Positions 25,486 to 34,616 of a stretch of 64,000 nucleotides of DNA are shown here, piece by piece (position 1 is the stretch's first letter; each line of letters opens with the position of its first letter). A program made the position numbers and the translations under genes. Where the stretch lies: NCBI RefSeq assembly GCF_004362825.1, contig NZ_SNXZ01000003.1:906784-970783 (forward strand), in the 5' to 3' direction. The stretch is from Labedaea rhizosphaerae. GTDB lineage: Bacteria > Actinomycetota > Actinomycetes > Mycobacteriales > Pseudonocardiaceae. The notes beneath the pieces were generated by a model that was not told the origin of the DNA, did no database searches, and saw only the letters and a list, made by a program, of their open reading frames with translations.

Positions 25486-26760
25486 TCAGAGACCCCAGTC
25501 GGGGCGCAGGTTCATGTTCGCGGTCCCGTCCGGTGCCGGTTTGACGCCGAGGAGCTGGTGCAGTTCGAGTCCGTGGCGTTCGAAGGCCAGCTGGGAGCTT
25601 GCCAGGTACAGCGCCCACGTCCGAACCCGGCCGAGGCCGGCGTCCTCGACCGCCGCGTCCCAGTTCTCGTCGAGGTTGGCGCACCAGGCGGCCAGCGTCT
25701 TCCCGTAGTGCTCACGCAGGTTCTCGTCGTGGCGGATCTCGAAGCCGTTGTCCTGCATGGCACTGGCGATCTCGCCGATGCCTTCCAGCTCCCCGTCGGG
25801 GAACACGTAGCGCTCGAAGAACGGGCCGAGCCGGTGGGACTCGGTGGTGGTCGTCCGGGTGATGCAGTGGTTGAGCAGCCGGCCGTGCACGCGCAGCTTG
25901 CTCGCGAGGAACCGGAAGTACGCCGGGAGGTTGCGGGCGCCGATGTGCTCGGTGAGCCCGATGGAGGACACCGCGTCGAAACCGGTCTCGGTGACGTCGC
26001 GGTAGTCCAGGTGGCGGACCTCGACCCGGTCGGTGAGCCCGGCCGCGGCGACCTGCTTGCGCGCCCACTGCGCCTGCTCGCGCGAGAGCGTCACGCCCAG
26101 GGCGGTCACGCCGTAGTGCTCGGCGGCGTGCATGACCATGCCACCCCACCCGCAGCCGACGTCGAGCAACCGCATGCCGGGTTCGAGCCCGAGTTTGCGG
26201 CAGACGAGGTCGAACTTGTGCGCCTGCGCGGTTTCCAGCGAGGCGTCGGCGGTCGGGTAGCACGCGCACGTGTAGGCCATCGACGGGCCCAGCACCAGTT
26301 CGTAGAACCGGTTGGACACGTCGTAGTGCGCGGCGATCGCGGCCTCGTCGCGACGGCGTGAGTGCCGCAGCCCGGACACGACGCGCCGCAGCTTGCTGGG
26401 CAGTTCCTCCGGCGGCGGGGACACCGGGCGCAGGTACTGCGGTGCGAGTTCCCGCAGCAACCGGATGCCGTCCTGCCAGCGCAGGGTTTCCAGCAACGGC
26501 AACATCACCTCGAGCACGGCGTGGATGCCGCCCGTGACCCGCAGGTGCCCGGTCACGTAGGCCCGCGCGAGCCCCAGTTCCCCGGGCGCGGACAACAGGT
26601 AGCTCAACGCTTTCGGGGACGTGAGCTCGAACCCCACGGGCGCGGCGGGATCACCCGCGACGCTGCCGTCGTAGAGCTTCACCGCCAGCGGGGTGCCGGG
26701 CGGGATGAGTCCCTCGAACGCCGCGGCGAGCGGACGGGAACCGGGTTCTCGGCGGAGCAT
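25486..26760 (-). CDS. TmsB-like fatty acid methyltransferase (cyclopropane fatty acid synthase family)
   Basis: The protein has 424 residues from the ATG at 26760, with a textbook GGAGGT eight bases upstream. Family motifs are AHYDVSNRFYELVLGPSMAYTCA (split here as 144-155 and 156-166), the SAM-binding LLDVGCGWGGM (198-208) and SSIGLTEHIG further on. CFA synthases add a methylene or methyl carbon to a double bond of phospholipid acyl chains. The paired FAD oxidoreductase upstream makes this more like TmsB/UfaA1, which converts oleate into 10-methylene-stearate, the first step to tuberculostearic acid, than a plain cyclopropane synthase. Spacing of 23 bases to the oxidoreductase supports one transcript. 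Confidence 0.8.
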   Translation of the reverse strand: MLRREPGSRPLAAAFEGLIPPGTPLAVKLYDGSVAGDPAAPVGFELTSPKALSYLLSAPGELGLARAYVTGHLRVTGGIHAVLEVMLPLLETLRWQDGIRLLRELAPQYLRPVSPPPEELPSKLRRVVSGLRHSRRRDEAAIAAHYDVSNRFYELVLGPSMAYTCACYPTADASLETAQAHKFDLVCRKLGLEPGMRLLDVGCGWGGMVMHAAEHYGVTALGVTLSREQAQWARKQVAAAGLTDRVEVRHLDYRDVTETGFDAVSSIGLTEHIGARNLPAYFRFLASKLRVHGRLLNHCITRTTTTESHRLGPFFERYVFPDGELEGIGEIASAMQDNGFEIRHDENLREHYGKTLAAWCANLDENWDAAVEDAGLGRVRTWALYLASSQLAFERHGLELHQLLGVKPAPDGTANMNLRPDWGL

Positions 26761-26783
26761 GCCGTTCACCTCCAGGCGGGGTT

Positions 26784-28181
26784 TCAACGCCCGCGGACGC
26801 ACTTGTCGTACAGGTCGGGTAGCCGGGCACCAGGGTCGTAGCGCTGCTTGAGCCCGCGGTAGACGGGGCCGTTGTAGAGCGACCAGAACTCGTCCTGCGG
26901 GTAGAAGCTCGCCGAGTAGAGCGACTTGCGCCCGCCCATCTCCGCCACCGTCCGCTCGATGAGCCGGTTGTGGGTGTCGGCGGGCTCGCCCGGGTCGAGC
27001 GCGACCGAGGACCAGAAGCCGAAGTTCACGTACAACGTCTCGGGATCCAGGTCGTACAACGGCCACTGGGTCCGGTCGCGTTGGCGGATCGGGCAGACCC
27101 ACACCGGCGAGATCGGCACCTCCTTGTGCAGGAAATCGAGGAAGTCCGCGGCCCGGTCGACCGGCACCTCGATGTCCTGCACCACCACCTCGCGATCGGG
27201 CCGGCCCCGCAGCCGCTCCCACCGAGCGGCCAGGTTGTGCCTGCGCTCGAAGGCCACCGCCTTCCAGTAGACGTCCGAGCGAAGCCGTTTGCGGCCCAGC
27301 AGCAGGCGCACCAGGCGGTTCTGCACGCCGAGGGCGGCCGAGCACCAGAACCAGTCGGTGTCCCAGCGCCACAGGTAGTCCCGGGTGGTCAGGTAGTCCT
27401 CCCCGCGGCGCTGGATCGAGCGGTAGTAGATGTCCAGCCAGGTGTAGTCGCTGGTGTGCGGGGCCTCGTCGACGAACGTGCCGACGGTCAGGTAGTGCTC
27501 GTCGGAGGCGAAGACGGTGCCGTCGACGAAGTCCACGGGCTCGCCGTCGTGGCTGCGCGTGGTGCAGACCTCGGCGAGCTGGGCGAAGTAGCTCTCGGCG
27601 CTGGTGTGCCGGAGGTGGCGCAGGCGCACGAAGGGCCGCACGGGTTCCAGCGCGATCCGCACCCGGGTCGCGTACCCGAGGGTGCCGTAGGAGTTCGGGA
27701 AGCCGTGGAACAGCTCGCGGTGCTCGTTGTCCGGCCGGGCGAGCACCACCTCGCCGGCGCCGGTGAGCAGTTCCAGCTCGAGCACCGACTCGTGCGGCAT
27801 GCCGTTGCGGAACGACGCGGACTCGATGCCGAGCCCGGCGACCGCGCCGCCCAGCGTGATCGTCTTGAGCTGCGGCACCACCATCGGCATGAGCCCGAAC
27901 GGCAGCGTGGCGTCGACGAGCTGCTCGTAGGTGACCATGCCCTCGACGTCCGCCGTGCGGGCATCGGGGTCGACGTGCAGCACGTGGGTCAGGTCCGACA
28001 CGTCCAGCGTTCCCGCCCCGGTGCGGGTGCGGAACAAGTTCGACGTGCCCTTGGCCAGCCGGACCGGCGCGCCGTCGGGCAGGCCGCTGACCTGGTCGCG
28101 AAGCCGGGCCACGCGCTCGGCGTGCGGCGCGGACGTGGACGTGGTCGTGGTCGTCGGGCGGTGGTCCTGCATGGAGGCCAT
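26784..28181 (-). CDS. TmsA-like FAD-linked oxidoreductase
   Basis: The protein has 465 residues from ATG 28181, which has GGAGG upstream. The N-terminal FAD-binding (PCMH/FAD_binding_4) domain shows VRLAKGTSNLFR, VLHVDPDARTADVEGMVTYEQLVD and ITLGGAVAGLGIESASFRNG. The C-terminal part (about 230-465) is divergent and ends in YDKCVRGR. In mycobacteria and corynebacteria a protein of this type next to a CFA-like methyltransferase reduces the 10-methylene group to 10-methyl, giving tuberculostearate. The gene order oxidoreductase then methyltransferase, and the divergent desaturase next door, fit that pathway. DprE1/DWARF1-like oxidases are the nearest alternative. Confidence 0.75.
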   Translation of the reverse strand: MASMQDHRPTTTTTSTSAPHAERVARLRDQVSGLPDGAPVRLAKGTSNLFRTRTGAGTLDVSDLTHVLHVDPDARTADVEGMVTYEQLVDATLPFGLMPMVVPQLKTITLGGAVAGLGIESASFRNGMPHESVLELELLTGAGEVVLARPDNEHRELFHGFPNSYGTLGYATRVRIALEPVRPFVRLRHLRHTSAESYFAQLAEVCTTRSHDGEPVDFVDGTVFASDEHYLTVGTFVDEAPHTSDYTWLDIYYRSIQRRGEDYLTTRDYLWRWDTDWFWCSAALGVQNRLVRLLLGRKRLRSDVYWKAVAFERRHNLAARWERLRGRPDREVVVQDIEVPVDRAADFLDFLHKEVPISPVWVCPIRQRDRTQWPLYDLDPETLYVNFGFWSSVALDPGEPADTHNRLIERTVAEMGGRKSLYSASFYPQDEFWSLYNGPVYRGLKQRYDPGARLPDLYDKCVRGR

Positions 28182-28441
28182 GTTCGTCCTCCGACGTACG
28201 TTGCGCCACACGGCATCCCACACAGCGGCGCCCGGGAACCAATCCAGCCGCCGGACGTTGTACTGGGTAGGTCGTAGTCGAGCAGGGTCCGTGCCTCAGC
28301 GCACGCGAGCTGCCGACGATGGTAGGTAGCCGCTCCTCTTGCACTCGCGCGTGGACGAGCCGATGCAGTCGCCGTCCACCCCCGGCCTGGGACGTTCCGA
28401 AGCGTCCGGCCCCTGTTCCCGATCGCACGTGAAGGCTGTTC
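28182..28441. promoter_or_regulatory. Divergent promoter region between the tms-like operon and the desaturase
   Basis: These 260 bases lie between the start of the minus-strand oxidoreductase (28181) and the plus-strand desaturase (28442) and must hold both promoters. No open frame is credible. I see no clear operator palindrome. Confidence 0.5.
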
Positions 28442-29395
28442 ATGACTCATGCTGTACAAGATCGTCCGGCGCCCACCCGGCCCGCTCCCGAGCCGATGCT
28501 GGCTGGTGAGAAGACCCGGTTCGAGAACTTCCTGGTGAAGTTGTTCGCTGTGGTGCCGTTGCTCGCGGTGGCCGCGGCGGTGCCGCTGGCGTGGGGGTGG
28601 GGACTGTCCTGGACCGACATCGGGCTGGCCGCGGGGTTCTACTTCCTCACCTGCCTGGGTGTGACGGTCGGGTTCCACCGCTACTTCACCCATGGCGCGT
28701 TCAAGGCCAACCGGGCGTTGCGGATCGCGCTGGCCGCGATCGGCAGCATGGCCATGCAAGGACCGGTGATCGGCTGGGTGGCCGATCACCGCCGCCACCA
28801 CGCCTACGCCGACCGCGAGGGCGACCCGCACTCGCCGTGGCTGTTCGGCACGTCGGCCGCCGCGCTGGCCAAGGGGTTCTGGCACGCCCACATGGGCTGG
28901 ATGTTCGGCCGCGACAAAACCAATCCCCGCCGGTTTGCCCCCGACCTGCTCGCCGATGACGACATCACCCGCGTCGACAAGCTCTTCCCGCTGCTGACCG
29001 TGGCCACGCTGCTGACCCCGGCCCTGCTGGGCGGGCTGATCACGATGTCCTGGTGGGGTGCGCTGACCGGGTTCTTCTGGGCCGGGCTGGTCCGCGTCGC
29101 GCTGCTGCACCACGTGACCTGGTCGGTCAACTCCATCTGCCACATGATCGGCGAGCGGCCCTACGCCGCCCGCGACAAGTCCGCGAACTTCTGGCCGCTG
29201 GCGATCCTGTCCTGCGGTGAGTCCTGGCACAACTCGCATCACGCCGACCCCACCGGCGCCCGCCACGGCGTGGGCCGCGGCCAGATCGACATCTCCGCCC
29301 GCGTGATCTGGATCTTCGAAAAGCTCGGCTGGGCCACCCAGGTCCGCTGGCCCCGACCCGAACGCTTCGCCAAACTCGCCAACAAGCCGGCGTGA
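28442..29395 (+). CDS. Membrane acyl-CoA / acyl-lipid delta-9-type desaturase
   Basis: The protein has 317 residues and four hydrophobic segments. All three histidine boxes of the di-iron desaturases are present: HRYFTH (79-84), DHRRHH (115-120) and HNSHH (263-267), plus the extra ligand in LLHHVTW. This is the stearoyl-CoA desaturase family (DesA3/OLE1-like), which makes oleate or palmitoleate. It is divergent from the methyltransferase/oxidoreductase pair, and its expected product oleoyl lipid is exactly the substrate of a TmsB enzyme, which argues for one pathway. Convergent with the MarR gene that follows. Confidence 0.9.
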   Translation: MTHAVQDRPAPTRPAPEPMLAGEKTRFENFLVKLFAVVPLLAVAAAVPLAWGWGLSWTDIGLAAGFYFLTCLGVTVGFHRYFTHGAFKANRALRIALAAIGSMAMQGPVIGWVADHRRHHAYADREGDPHSPWLFGTSAAALAKGFWHAHMGWMFGRDKTNPRRFAPDLLADDDITRVDKLFPLLTVATLLTPALLGGLITMSWWGALTGFFWAGLVRVALLHHVTWSVNSICHMIGERPYAARDKSANFWPLAILSCGESWHNSHHADPTGARHGVGRGQIDISARVIWIFEKLGWATQVRWPRPERFAKLANKPA

Positions 29396-29412
29396 CCCTC
29401 GGGTAGCTGTCG

Positions 29413-29901
29413 CTACTTCCTCGGCTTCGTCGCGGTCGCGTCCGTGCTGCCGTCCGCGGCGGCCCGGGTCGCGGCCGCGACTTCGGTCAGGAATTCGGCC
29501 ACCAGGGCGCGTTGCTCGGCCGGGTAGCGCTCGATGGCCGGTCGCAGGTGCTTGGCCAGCGGGGCGAACAGCGCCCGCCCCACGTCCAGTGCGGTGTCGG
29601 TGAGCTCGAGGTCGACCCGGCGGCGGTCGACGGTGCTGCGCACCCGCCGGACGTGACCGGCGCTCTCCAGCCGGTCGAGCAGCGCGCTGGTGGCCGGGGC
29701 GCTCAACTGGAGCCGGCGGCTCAGCCGCCCCGGGGTCATCGCATCACCGGACTGGCCGGCCTCCATGATCGCGCCCAGGGCGTTCAAGTCGGTCCGATGC
29801 ATCTCGTTGTCGGTGCCGAAGGCCGAGATGTAGCGCTCGGTCTCCATGGTGAAAAGGCGCAGCAACCGCACCAGGTGATCGACGCTCGACGTGTCCGGCA
29901 C
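29413..29901 (-). CDS. MarR family regulator of the MMPL exporter
   Basis: The protein has 162 residues from GTG 29901, chosen because GGGGG lies six bases upstream; an upstream ATG at 29922 overlaps that site. The winged helix is clear: TPGRLSRRLQLSAPATSALLDRLESAGHVRRVRSTVDRRRVDLELTD contains the recognition helix and the Asp-Arg-Arg wing. It is transcribed away from the MMPL gene, with 58 bases between the starts, and twin palindromes in that gap are its likely binding sites. A repressor relieved by a lipophilic ligand is the usual mode. Confidence 0.88.
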   Translation of the reverse strand: MPDTSSVDHLVRLLRLFTMETERYISAFGTDNEMHRTDLNALGAIMEAGQSGDAMTPGRLSRRLQLSAPATSALLDRLESAGHVRRVRSTVDRRRVDLELTDTALDVGRALFAPLAKHLRPAIERYPAEQRALVAEFLTEVAAATRAAADGSTDATATKPRK

Positions 29902-29952
29902 GACGCCCCCTTTGCCTCTCACCCTGCCGATCGCCGGATCCTATCCTAGTCT

Positions 29953-29981
29953 TTCCACCGTGGAATCATTCCAGCGTGGAA
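29953..29981. promoter_or_regulatory. Twin MarR-type operators overlapping the MMPL start
   Basis: Two identical-arm palindromes TTCCA-N3-TGGAA lie at 29953-29965 (spacer ccg) and 29969-29981 (spacer gcg), centres 16 bases apart. The first contains the GTG start of the MMPL gene at 29960, so a bound repressor would sit on the very beginning of the message. Assignment to the adjacent MarR protein is by position. Confidence 0.75.
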
Positions 29982-32002
29982 GTAAACGGCGATGGCTGTT
30001 ACCGGCCGTCCTGCTCGTCCTGTGGCTGGGCGTCGGCGGCGTGGCCGGTCCGTTCGCCGGGAAGCTCAGCGAGGTCGTGGAGAACGACAGCGCCGCCTTC
30101 CTGCCGAAGAGCGCCGAGGCGACGCAGGCCCAGGACCAGGCCCGGGCGTTCGCCGACCGCGACGTGCTGCCCGCGATCGTCGTCGTGGAGCGCAAGGCCG
30201 GGCTCACCCGTGAGGACAACGCCTTCCTGGCCGATCGTGCCGCGCGCATCGCACGCGTGCCGGGCGTGGCCGGTCCGCCGTCACCACCCATCCCAGCGCC
30301 CCGCGACGCGCAAGCCGCGCAGGTCGTGGTGCCGGTGGACGCGAACCAGGACCCGGGTGCGGTCACCACCGAGGTCCGCTCCGTCCTGCGGGGCGCGCCG
30401 CCCGGGCTCACGGTCGCGGTCACCGGCCCGGCCGCGCAGATCGCCGACCTGGTCACCGCTTTCGGCGGCATCGACGGCGTCCTGCTGCTGGTCGCCGCCG
30501 GGATCGTCGCGGTGATCCTGGTCCTGGTCTACCGCAGCCCGCTGCTCCCGGTGCTGGTGCTGGTCTCCGCGGTGTTCGCGCTCGGCCTGGCCAGCCTGGT
30601 CGTGTACCTGCTGGCCGACAACGACATCATCGAGCTGAACGGGCAGAGCCAGGGCATCCTGTCGATCCTGGTGTTCGGCGCCGCCACCGACTACGCGTTG
30701 CTGCTGGTTTCCCGCTTCCGCGAGCAACTGCGCGAGTCCGCGAGCCGGTTCGACGCCATCAGGATCGCGCTGCGGGCCAGTGCCGCCCCCGTTCTCGCCT
30801 CAGGCGGCACCGTGATCCTCGGTGTGCTGTGCCTGCTGCTGAGCGACCTGAACTCCAACCGCACCCTCGGCCCGGTGGCCGCGATCGGCATCGCCTCGGC
30901 CCTGCTGACGTCGTTGACGTTCCTGCCCGCGGCGCTGGCGCTCACCGGCCGCGCCGCGTTCTGGCCGGCCCGGCCCGAGGTCGGCTCCGAACACCCCGAG
31001 ACGAGCGGCGTGTGGGGGCGCATCGCGCGCTTCGTCGGGGCCCGGCCACGCTGGACCTGGATCGGGGCCGTGCTGGTGCTGGCGGCGGGTGCCGCCTTCG
31101 TCCCGCAACTGAGGGCCGAGGGGACCGCGCAGTCCGACGTGTTCCTGCAGCAAGTGGAGTCCACCACCGGGCAGGACGTGCTGAGCGCGCACTTCCCCGG
31201 CGGCACGGGCACGCCGACGACGGTGATCACCAACGCGAGCACCGCACAGGCGGTGCGGAACGCGGCCCTGGTCGCCGGGGTCGCCGAGGCCGAAGTCCAG
31301 CAACCGGCGGTGAACGGCCGCATCCGGGTGAACGTGGTGCTGCGCGATGCCGCCGACTCCACGGCAGCGACCGCGACCGTCCACAGAGTACGGACGGCCG
31401 TGCACGCGGTGCCGGGGGCGCAGGCGGTGGTGGGCGGTCAGACCGCGGTCCAGCTGGACACCCAGGCCGCGTCCGAACGCGACCGCGCGGTGATCATCCC
31501 GATCGTGCTGGTGGTGATCTTCCTGGTGCTGGCCGGGCTCCTGCGCGCGCTGCTGGCCCCGGTGTTGCTCATCGCGACCGTGGTGTTGTCGTTCGCGGCG
31601 ACCATGGGCGTGTCCGCCCTCGTGTTCAACCACGTCCTCGGCTTCCCCGGCGCCGACCCGGTGGTGCCGCTGTTCGGCTTCGTCTTCCTTGTCGCGCTGG
31701 GGATCGACTACAACATCTTCCTCATGACGCGGGTACGGGAGGAAACGCTGACGCGGGGCACGAGATCGGGCACCCTGCACGGGCTCGCGGTCACCGGCGG
31801 CGTCATCACCTCCGCGGGGATCGTGCTGGCCGCGACCTTCGCCGCGCTCGCCGTGATCCCGATCCTGTTCCTCGCGCAGATCGCGTTCATCGTCGCGTTC
31901 GGCGTGCTGGTCGACACCCTGCTGGTGCGGACTCTTCTGGTGCCGGCGTTGACGATCGACATCGGGCGGGCCGTCTGGTGGCCGGCACGGCGCGCACCGT
32001 GA
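29960..32002 (+). CDS. MMPL family (RND-type) membrane transporter
   Basis: The protein has 680 residues from GTG 29960. There is no Shine-Dalgarno before it and the operator covers it, so the message may be leaderless. Two repeated halves each have one N-terminal helix, a large extracellular loop (about 35-165 and 385-525) and five further helices. ILVFGAATDYALLLVSRFREQL and LVALGIDYNIFLMTRVREE are the paired GxxxDY motifs of MMPL proteins that relay protons. MMPL proteins export lipids, siderophores or hydrophobic drugs. It may be linked functionally to the neighbouring lipid locus, but the dedicated MarR repressor suggests drug-inducible export. Confidence 0.88.
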   Translation: MESFQRGSKRRWLLPAVLLVLWLGVGGVAGPFAGKLSEVVENDSAAFLPKSAEATQAQDQARAFADRDVLPAIVVVERKAGLTREDNAFLADRAARIARVPGVAGPPSPPIPAPRDAQAAQVVVPVDANQDPGAVTTEVRSVLRGAPPGLTVAVTGPAAQIADLVTAFGGIDGVLLLVAAGIVAVILVLVYRSPLLPVLVLVSAVFALGLASLVVYLLADNDIIELNGQSQGILSILVFGAATDYALLLVSRFREQLRESASRFDAIRIALRASAAPVLASGGTVILGVLCLLLSDLNSNRTLGPVAAIGIASALLTSLTFLPAALALTGRAAFWPARPEVGSEHPETSGVWGRIARFVGARPRWTWIGAVLVLAAGAAFVPQLRAEGTAQSDVFLQQVESTTGQDVLSAHFPGGTGTPTTVITNASTAQAVRNAALVAGVAEAEVQQPAVNGRIRVNVVLRDAADSTAATATVHRVRTAVHAVPGAQAVVGGQTAVQLDTQAASERDRAVIIPIVLVVIFLVLAGLLRALLAPVLLIATVVLSFAATMGVSALVFNHVLGFPGADPVVPLFGFVFLVALGIDYNIFLMTRVREETLTRGTRSGTLHGLAVTGGVITSAGIVLAATFAALAVIPILFLAQIAFIVAFGVLVDTLLVRTLLVPALTIDIGRAVWWPARRAP

Positions 32003-32012
32003 GGCCGGCCGA

Positions 32013-34496
32013 TCAAGCCGAACGCAGGCGGTCGCGGACGGTGTCGGCGCGCGGGGAGTCGAGTTCGGTGTAGAGGCGCAGCGCCTGTTCCCAGTGGTCG
32101 CGGGCGGCCGCCGGGTTTCCCAGGCGGGTCAGGGCGTCGCCGATGCCGGTGTGCGCCCTGGCCCGTTCGGCGGGGGCGCCCAGCTCCTCGGCCAGGTGCT
32201 CGGCTTCGGTGTGCAGCCGGGCCGCCTCGTCGGGCTGGCCCATGTCGAAGCGGGTCTCGGCCAGCCCGTTCAACGCCTGCGCCTCGCCGTCGCGCGCGCC
32301 CATGGCGCGGGCCATGCGCAGCGCCCGCTCGTGGTGGTCCAGGGCCTCGGCGTGGCGGGCGAGGTCCCGGTACACCTCGCCGATGTTGTACAGCGCGTCG
32401 CGCTCGCCGTCGTGGTTGCCGGTGGCCCGGTACTTCGCCAGCGCCTGTTCGTGGTGGTGCAGGGCTTGTTCGTGCATGCCGAGCTGGCGGTAGATCCCGC
32501 CCAGCTCGTCGAGGGCGTTGCCCTCCACCACGTCGTCGCCGATGGCACGGGCCGCGGCCAGCGCCTGCTCCTGGTACTCGCGGGCCGTGGCCAGGTCGCC
32601 CAGTTCGGCGCGGACCAACCCGAGGTTGCCGAGGATCCGCGCCTCGTCGATGCGGTCGCCCATCCGGCGGGCCAGCGCGATCGCCCGCTGCAGGTGGTGT
32701 TCGGCGGTCTCGTAGGCGCCGGTGCGCCAGTGGGCGATGCCCAGGTTGTTGTGCGCGCCGCGTTCGGCGGCGTCGTCGGCGCAGGACACGGCCACGTCCA
32801 AGGACTCCTGGTAGTGGCGCAGGGCGCGCTGGTGCTCCCCCAGCCGGTCGCACACCGTGCCCAGGTAGCGCAGCGTCCGGGCCTTGGCCGCGCCGGTCGC
32901 GGCGGCCGCCGCGCTCTCGTGCAGCAGCCGGCCGTCGTGGTAGTGACCGCCCACGTCCAGGTGCCGCCACAGCACGTCGGCCATCCGGGCGGCGTGCTCG
33001 GGATGACCGTTGCGGGCCGCCCACACCGACGAGGCGATCAGGTTGGCGTGCTCGGTGGCCAGCCACGCCGTCGCCTGCTCCTCGTCGGCGAACACCGGAC
33101 GGCTCGGTGCGGGCACCAGGCCCGGCCAGCGCTGGTGGACCGCCGCCTCCGCGTGCTCGCGGAAGTGCTCGAGCAGCCGCGCCACCGCCGCGTCGCGCTC
33201 CTCGTCGGTGCTCGCCTGCTCGGCGGCGAACTCGCGGAGCAGGTCGTGGAACTCCCAGCGGCCGGGCGTGGGCTGGGCGAGCAGGTGCACGCTGACGAGC
33301 AGGTCCAGCGACTCGGGCGTGGCGCCGGCGAGCACCGCGGCCGAGGCCAGGTCGAAGTCGTGGCCCGGGTGCAGGGCGAGCAGCCGGAACACCCTGGCCG
33401 TCGCCGGGTCCAAGGCGTCGTAGGACCACGCGCAGACGTCGCGGATGTTGGAGTACGGGTCGGCCGGATCGCCGTCGAGGGCGTCCAGCGGGCGATCCGC
33501 GGCCAGGTCGGCGACGAAGTGGTCGAGCGACTCGGACGCCTCACGGGCGGCCCGGTCGCCCACGATCGCCAGCGCCAGGGGCAGGCCCGCGCAGCGGTGG
33601 ACGAGCGCGGTCACGGCGCTCGGGTCCGCGGCGACTCGCTGCGCGCCGACGAACCGGCCCAGCACGGTCGCCGCGTCCTCGTCGGGCAGGCCCCGCAACG
33701 TGATCCGGTGTGCACCGTCGCGGATGGACAGTCCACGCAGCTGGCTGCGACTGGTGACCACGGCCATCGAGGCCGACCCGGCGGGCAGCAGCGGCCGGAT
33801 CTGCGCCACGTCACGGGCGTTGTCCAGCACCACCAGCACCCGCTTGCGGCTGAGTTCACCGCGGTAGAGCGCCACCCGTGCGTCCAGCCGGGCCGGCAGC
33901 TTGTCCGCCGGTTTGCCGAGGGCGTCGAGGAACAGGCCGAGCACCTGGGACGGGTCCACCGGCGGCGCGAGGCCGTAACCGTGCAGGTCCACGTAGAGCT
34001 GGCCGTCCGGGAACCGCTCGGCGACCCGGTGCGCCCACCGCACGGCGAGCGTCGTCTTGCCCATGCCGCCCATGCCGTCGATCACCACGAGCGCGCCCGG
34101 CTCCGTGGCGAGCACTTCGTCCAGGCGGGCGAGTTCGGCCTGCCGGCCGACGAACAGCCCGCCGACGGCCGGGAGCTGCGCGGGCGCGGTGGCGCGGGGT
34201 TGCCACTGCGGGGCCGTGCGGGGCCGGTAATGGTCGATGAATTCGCGCCGCGCCGAATCGTTCAATCCCAGCGCGTCAGCAATCGATTCCAGAGAGTGAA
34301 GCCGGGGCCGGCGCACCAGTCCACGTTCGATGTCACTGATGCTCCGCGCGGTGAGACCAGCGAGCGCCGCCAATTCTTCCTGCGTGTAACCGGTCGATTG
34401 GCGAAGCGTCACCAATAGGGATACATGCTGGTCCAGCCCCTGCACAAGGCCGACCCTACCCGAAGGTTCCGGACAAAACTTCAGGTTGAACTTCAT
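32013..34496 (-). CDS. XRE/NB-ARC/TPR transcriptional regulator of the NRPS cluster
   Basis: The protein has 827 residues from the ATG at 34496; the exact start is uncertain because longer and shorter in-frame GTG starts exist. Residues 26-80 are an XRE-type helix-turn-helix (TGYTQEELAALAGLTARSIS). Residues about 113-380 form an NB-ARC/STAND ATPase with VIDGMGGMGKTTLAVRW (Walker A at 141-149) and RVLVVLDNARD (Walker B). The C-terminal 400 residues are TPR repeats (YQESLDVA, HHEQALAKYRATGN, DHHERALRMARAMG). Such regulators switch on secondary metabolism after ligand-driven assembly. It is divergent from the NRPS genes with 120 bases between, so it is the likely pathway regulator. Confidence 0.85.
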   Translation of the reverse strand: MKFNLKFCPEPSGRVGLVQGLDQHVSLLVTLRQSTGYTQEELAALAGLTARSISDIERGLVRRPRLHSLESIADALGLNDSARREFIDHYRPRTAPQWQPRATAPAQLPAVGGLFVGRQAELARLDEVLATEPGALVVIDGMGGMGKTTLAVRWAHRVAERFPDGQLYVDLHGYGLAPPVDPSQVLGLFLDALGKPADKLPARLDARVALYRGELSRKRVLVVLDNARDVAQIRPLLPAGSASMAVVTSRSQLRGLSIRDGAHRITLRGLPDEDAATVLGRFVGAQRVAADPSAVTALVHRCAGLPLALAIVGDRAAREASESLDHFVADLAADRPLDALDGDPADPYSNIRDVCAWSYDALDPATARVFRLLALHPGHDFDLASAAVLAGATPESLDLLVSVHLLAQPTPGRWEFHDLLREFAAEQASTDEERDAAVARLLEHFREHAEAAVHQRWPGLVPAPSRPVFADEEQATAWLATEHANLIASSVWAARNGHPEHAARMADVLWRHLDVGGHYHDGRLLHESAAAAATGAAKARTLRYLGTVCDRLGEHQRALRHYQESLDVAVSCADDAAERGAHNNLGIAHWRTGAYETAEHHLQRAIALARRMGDRIDEARILGNLGLVRAELGDLATAREYQEQALAAARAIGDDVVEGNALDELGGIYRQLGMHEQALHHHEQALAKYRATGNHDGERDALYNIGEVYRDLARHAEALDHHERALRMARAMGARDGEAQALNGLAETRFDMGQPDEAARLHTEAEHLAEELGAPAERARAHTGIGDALTRLGNPAAARDHWEQALRLYTELDSPRADTVRDRLRSA

Positions 34497-34616
34497 GGCC
34501 GCGGATACCTCGGCCACGTTGGATTGTCTGGCTTGCCCTGTGGGCCCGGCTCGGGAACGCGCACAGCCAAGCGTGGGTCGAACCCAATTTCCCGGCAAAC
34601 AAAGCGAGGTCTTCAC
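34497..34616. promoter_or_regulatory. Divergent control region of the NRPS-PKS cluster
   Basis: These 120 bases separate the regulator start (34496) from the first NRPS start (34617, with GAGG eight bases upstream). The transcription start of the whole biosynthetic operon should lie here or just inside the regulator gene. No perfect palindrome longer than five bases is evident. Confidence 0.5.
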
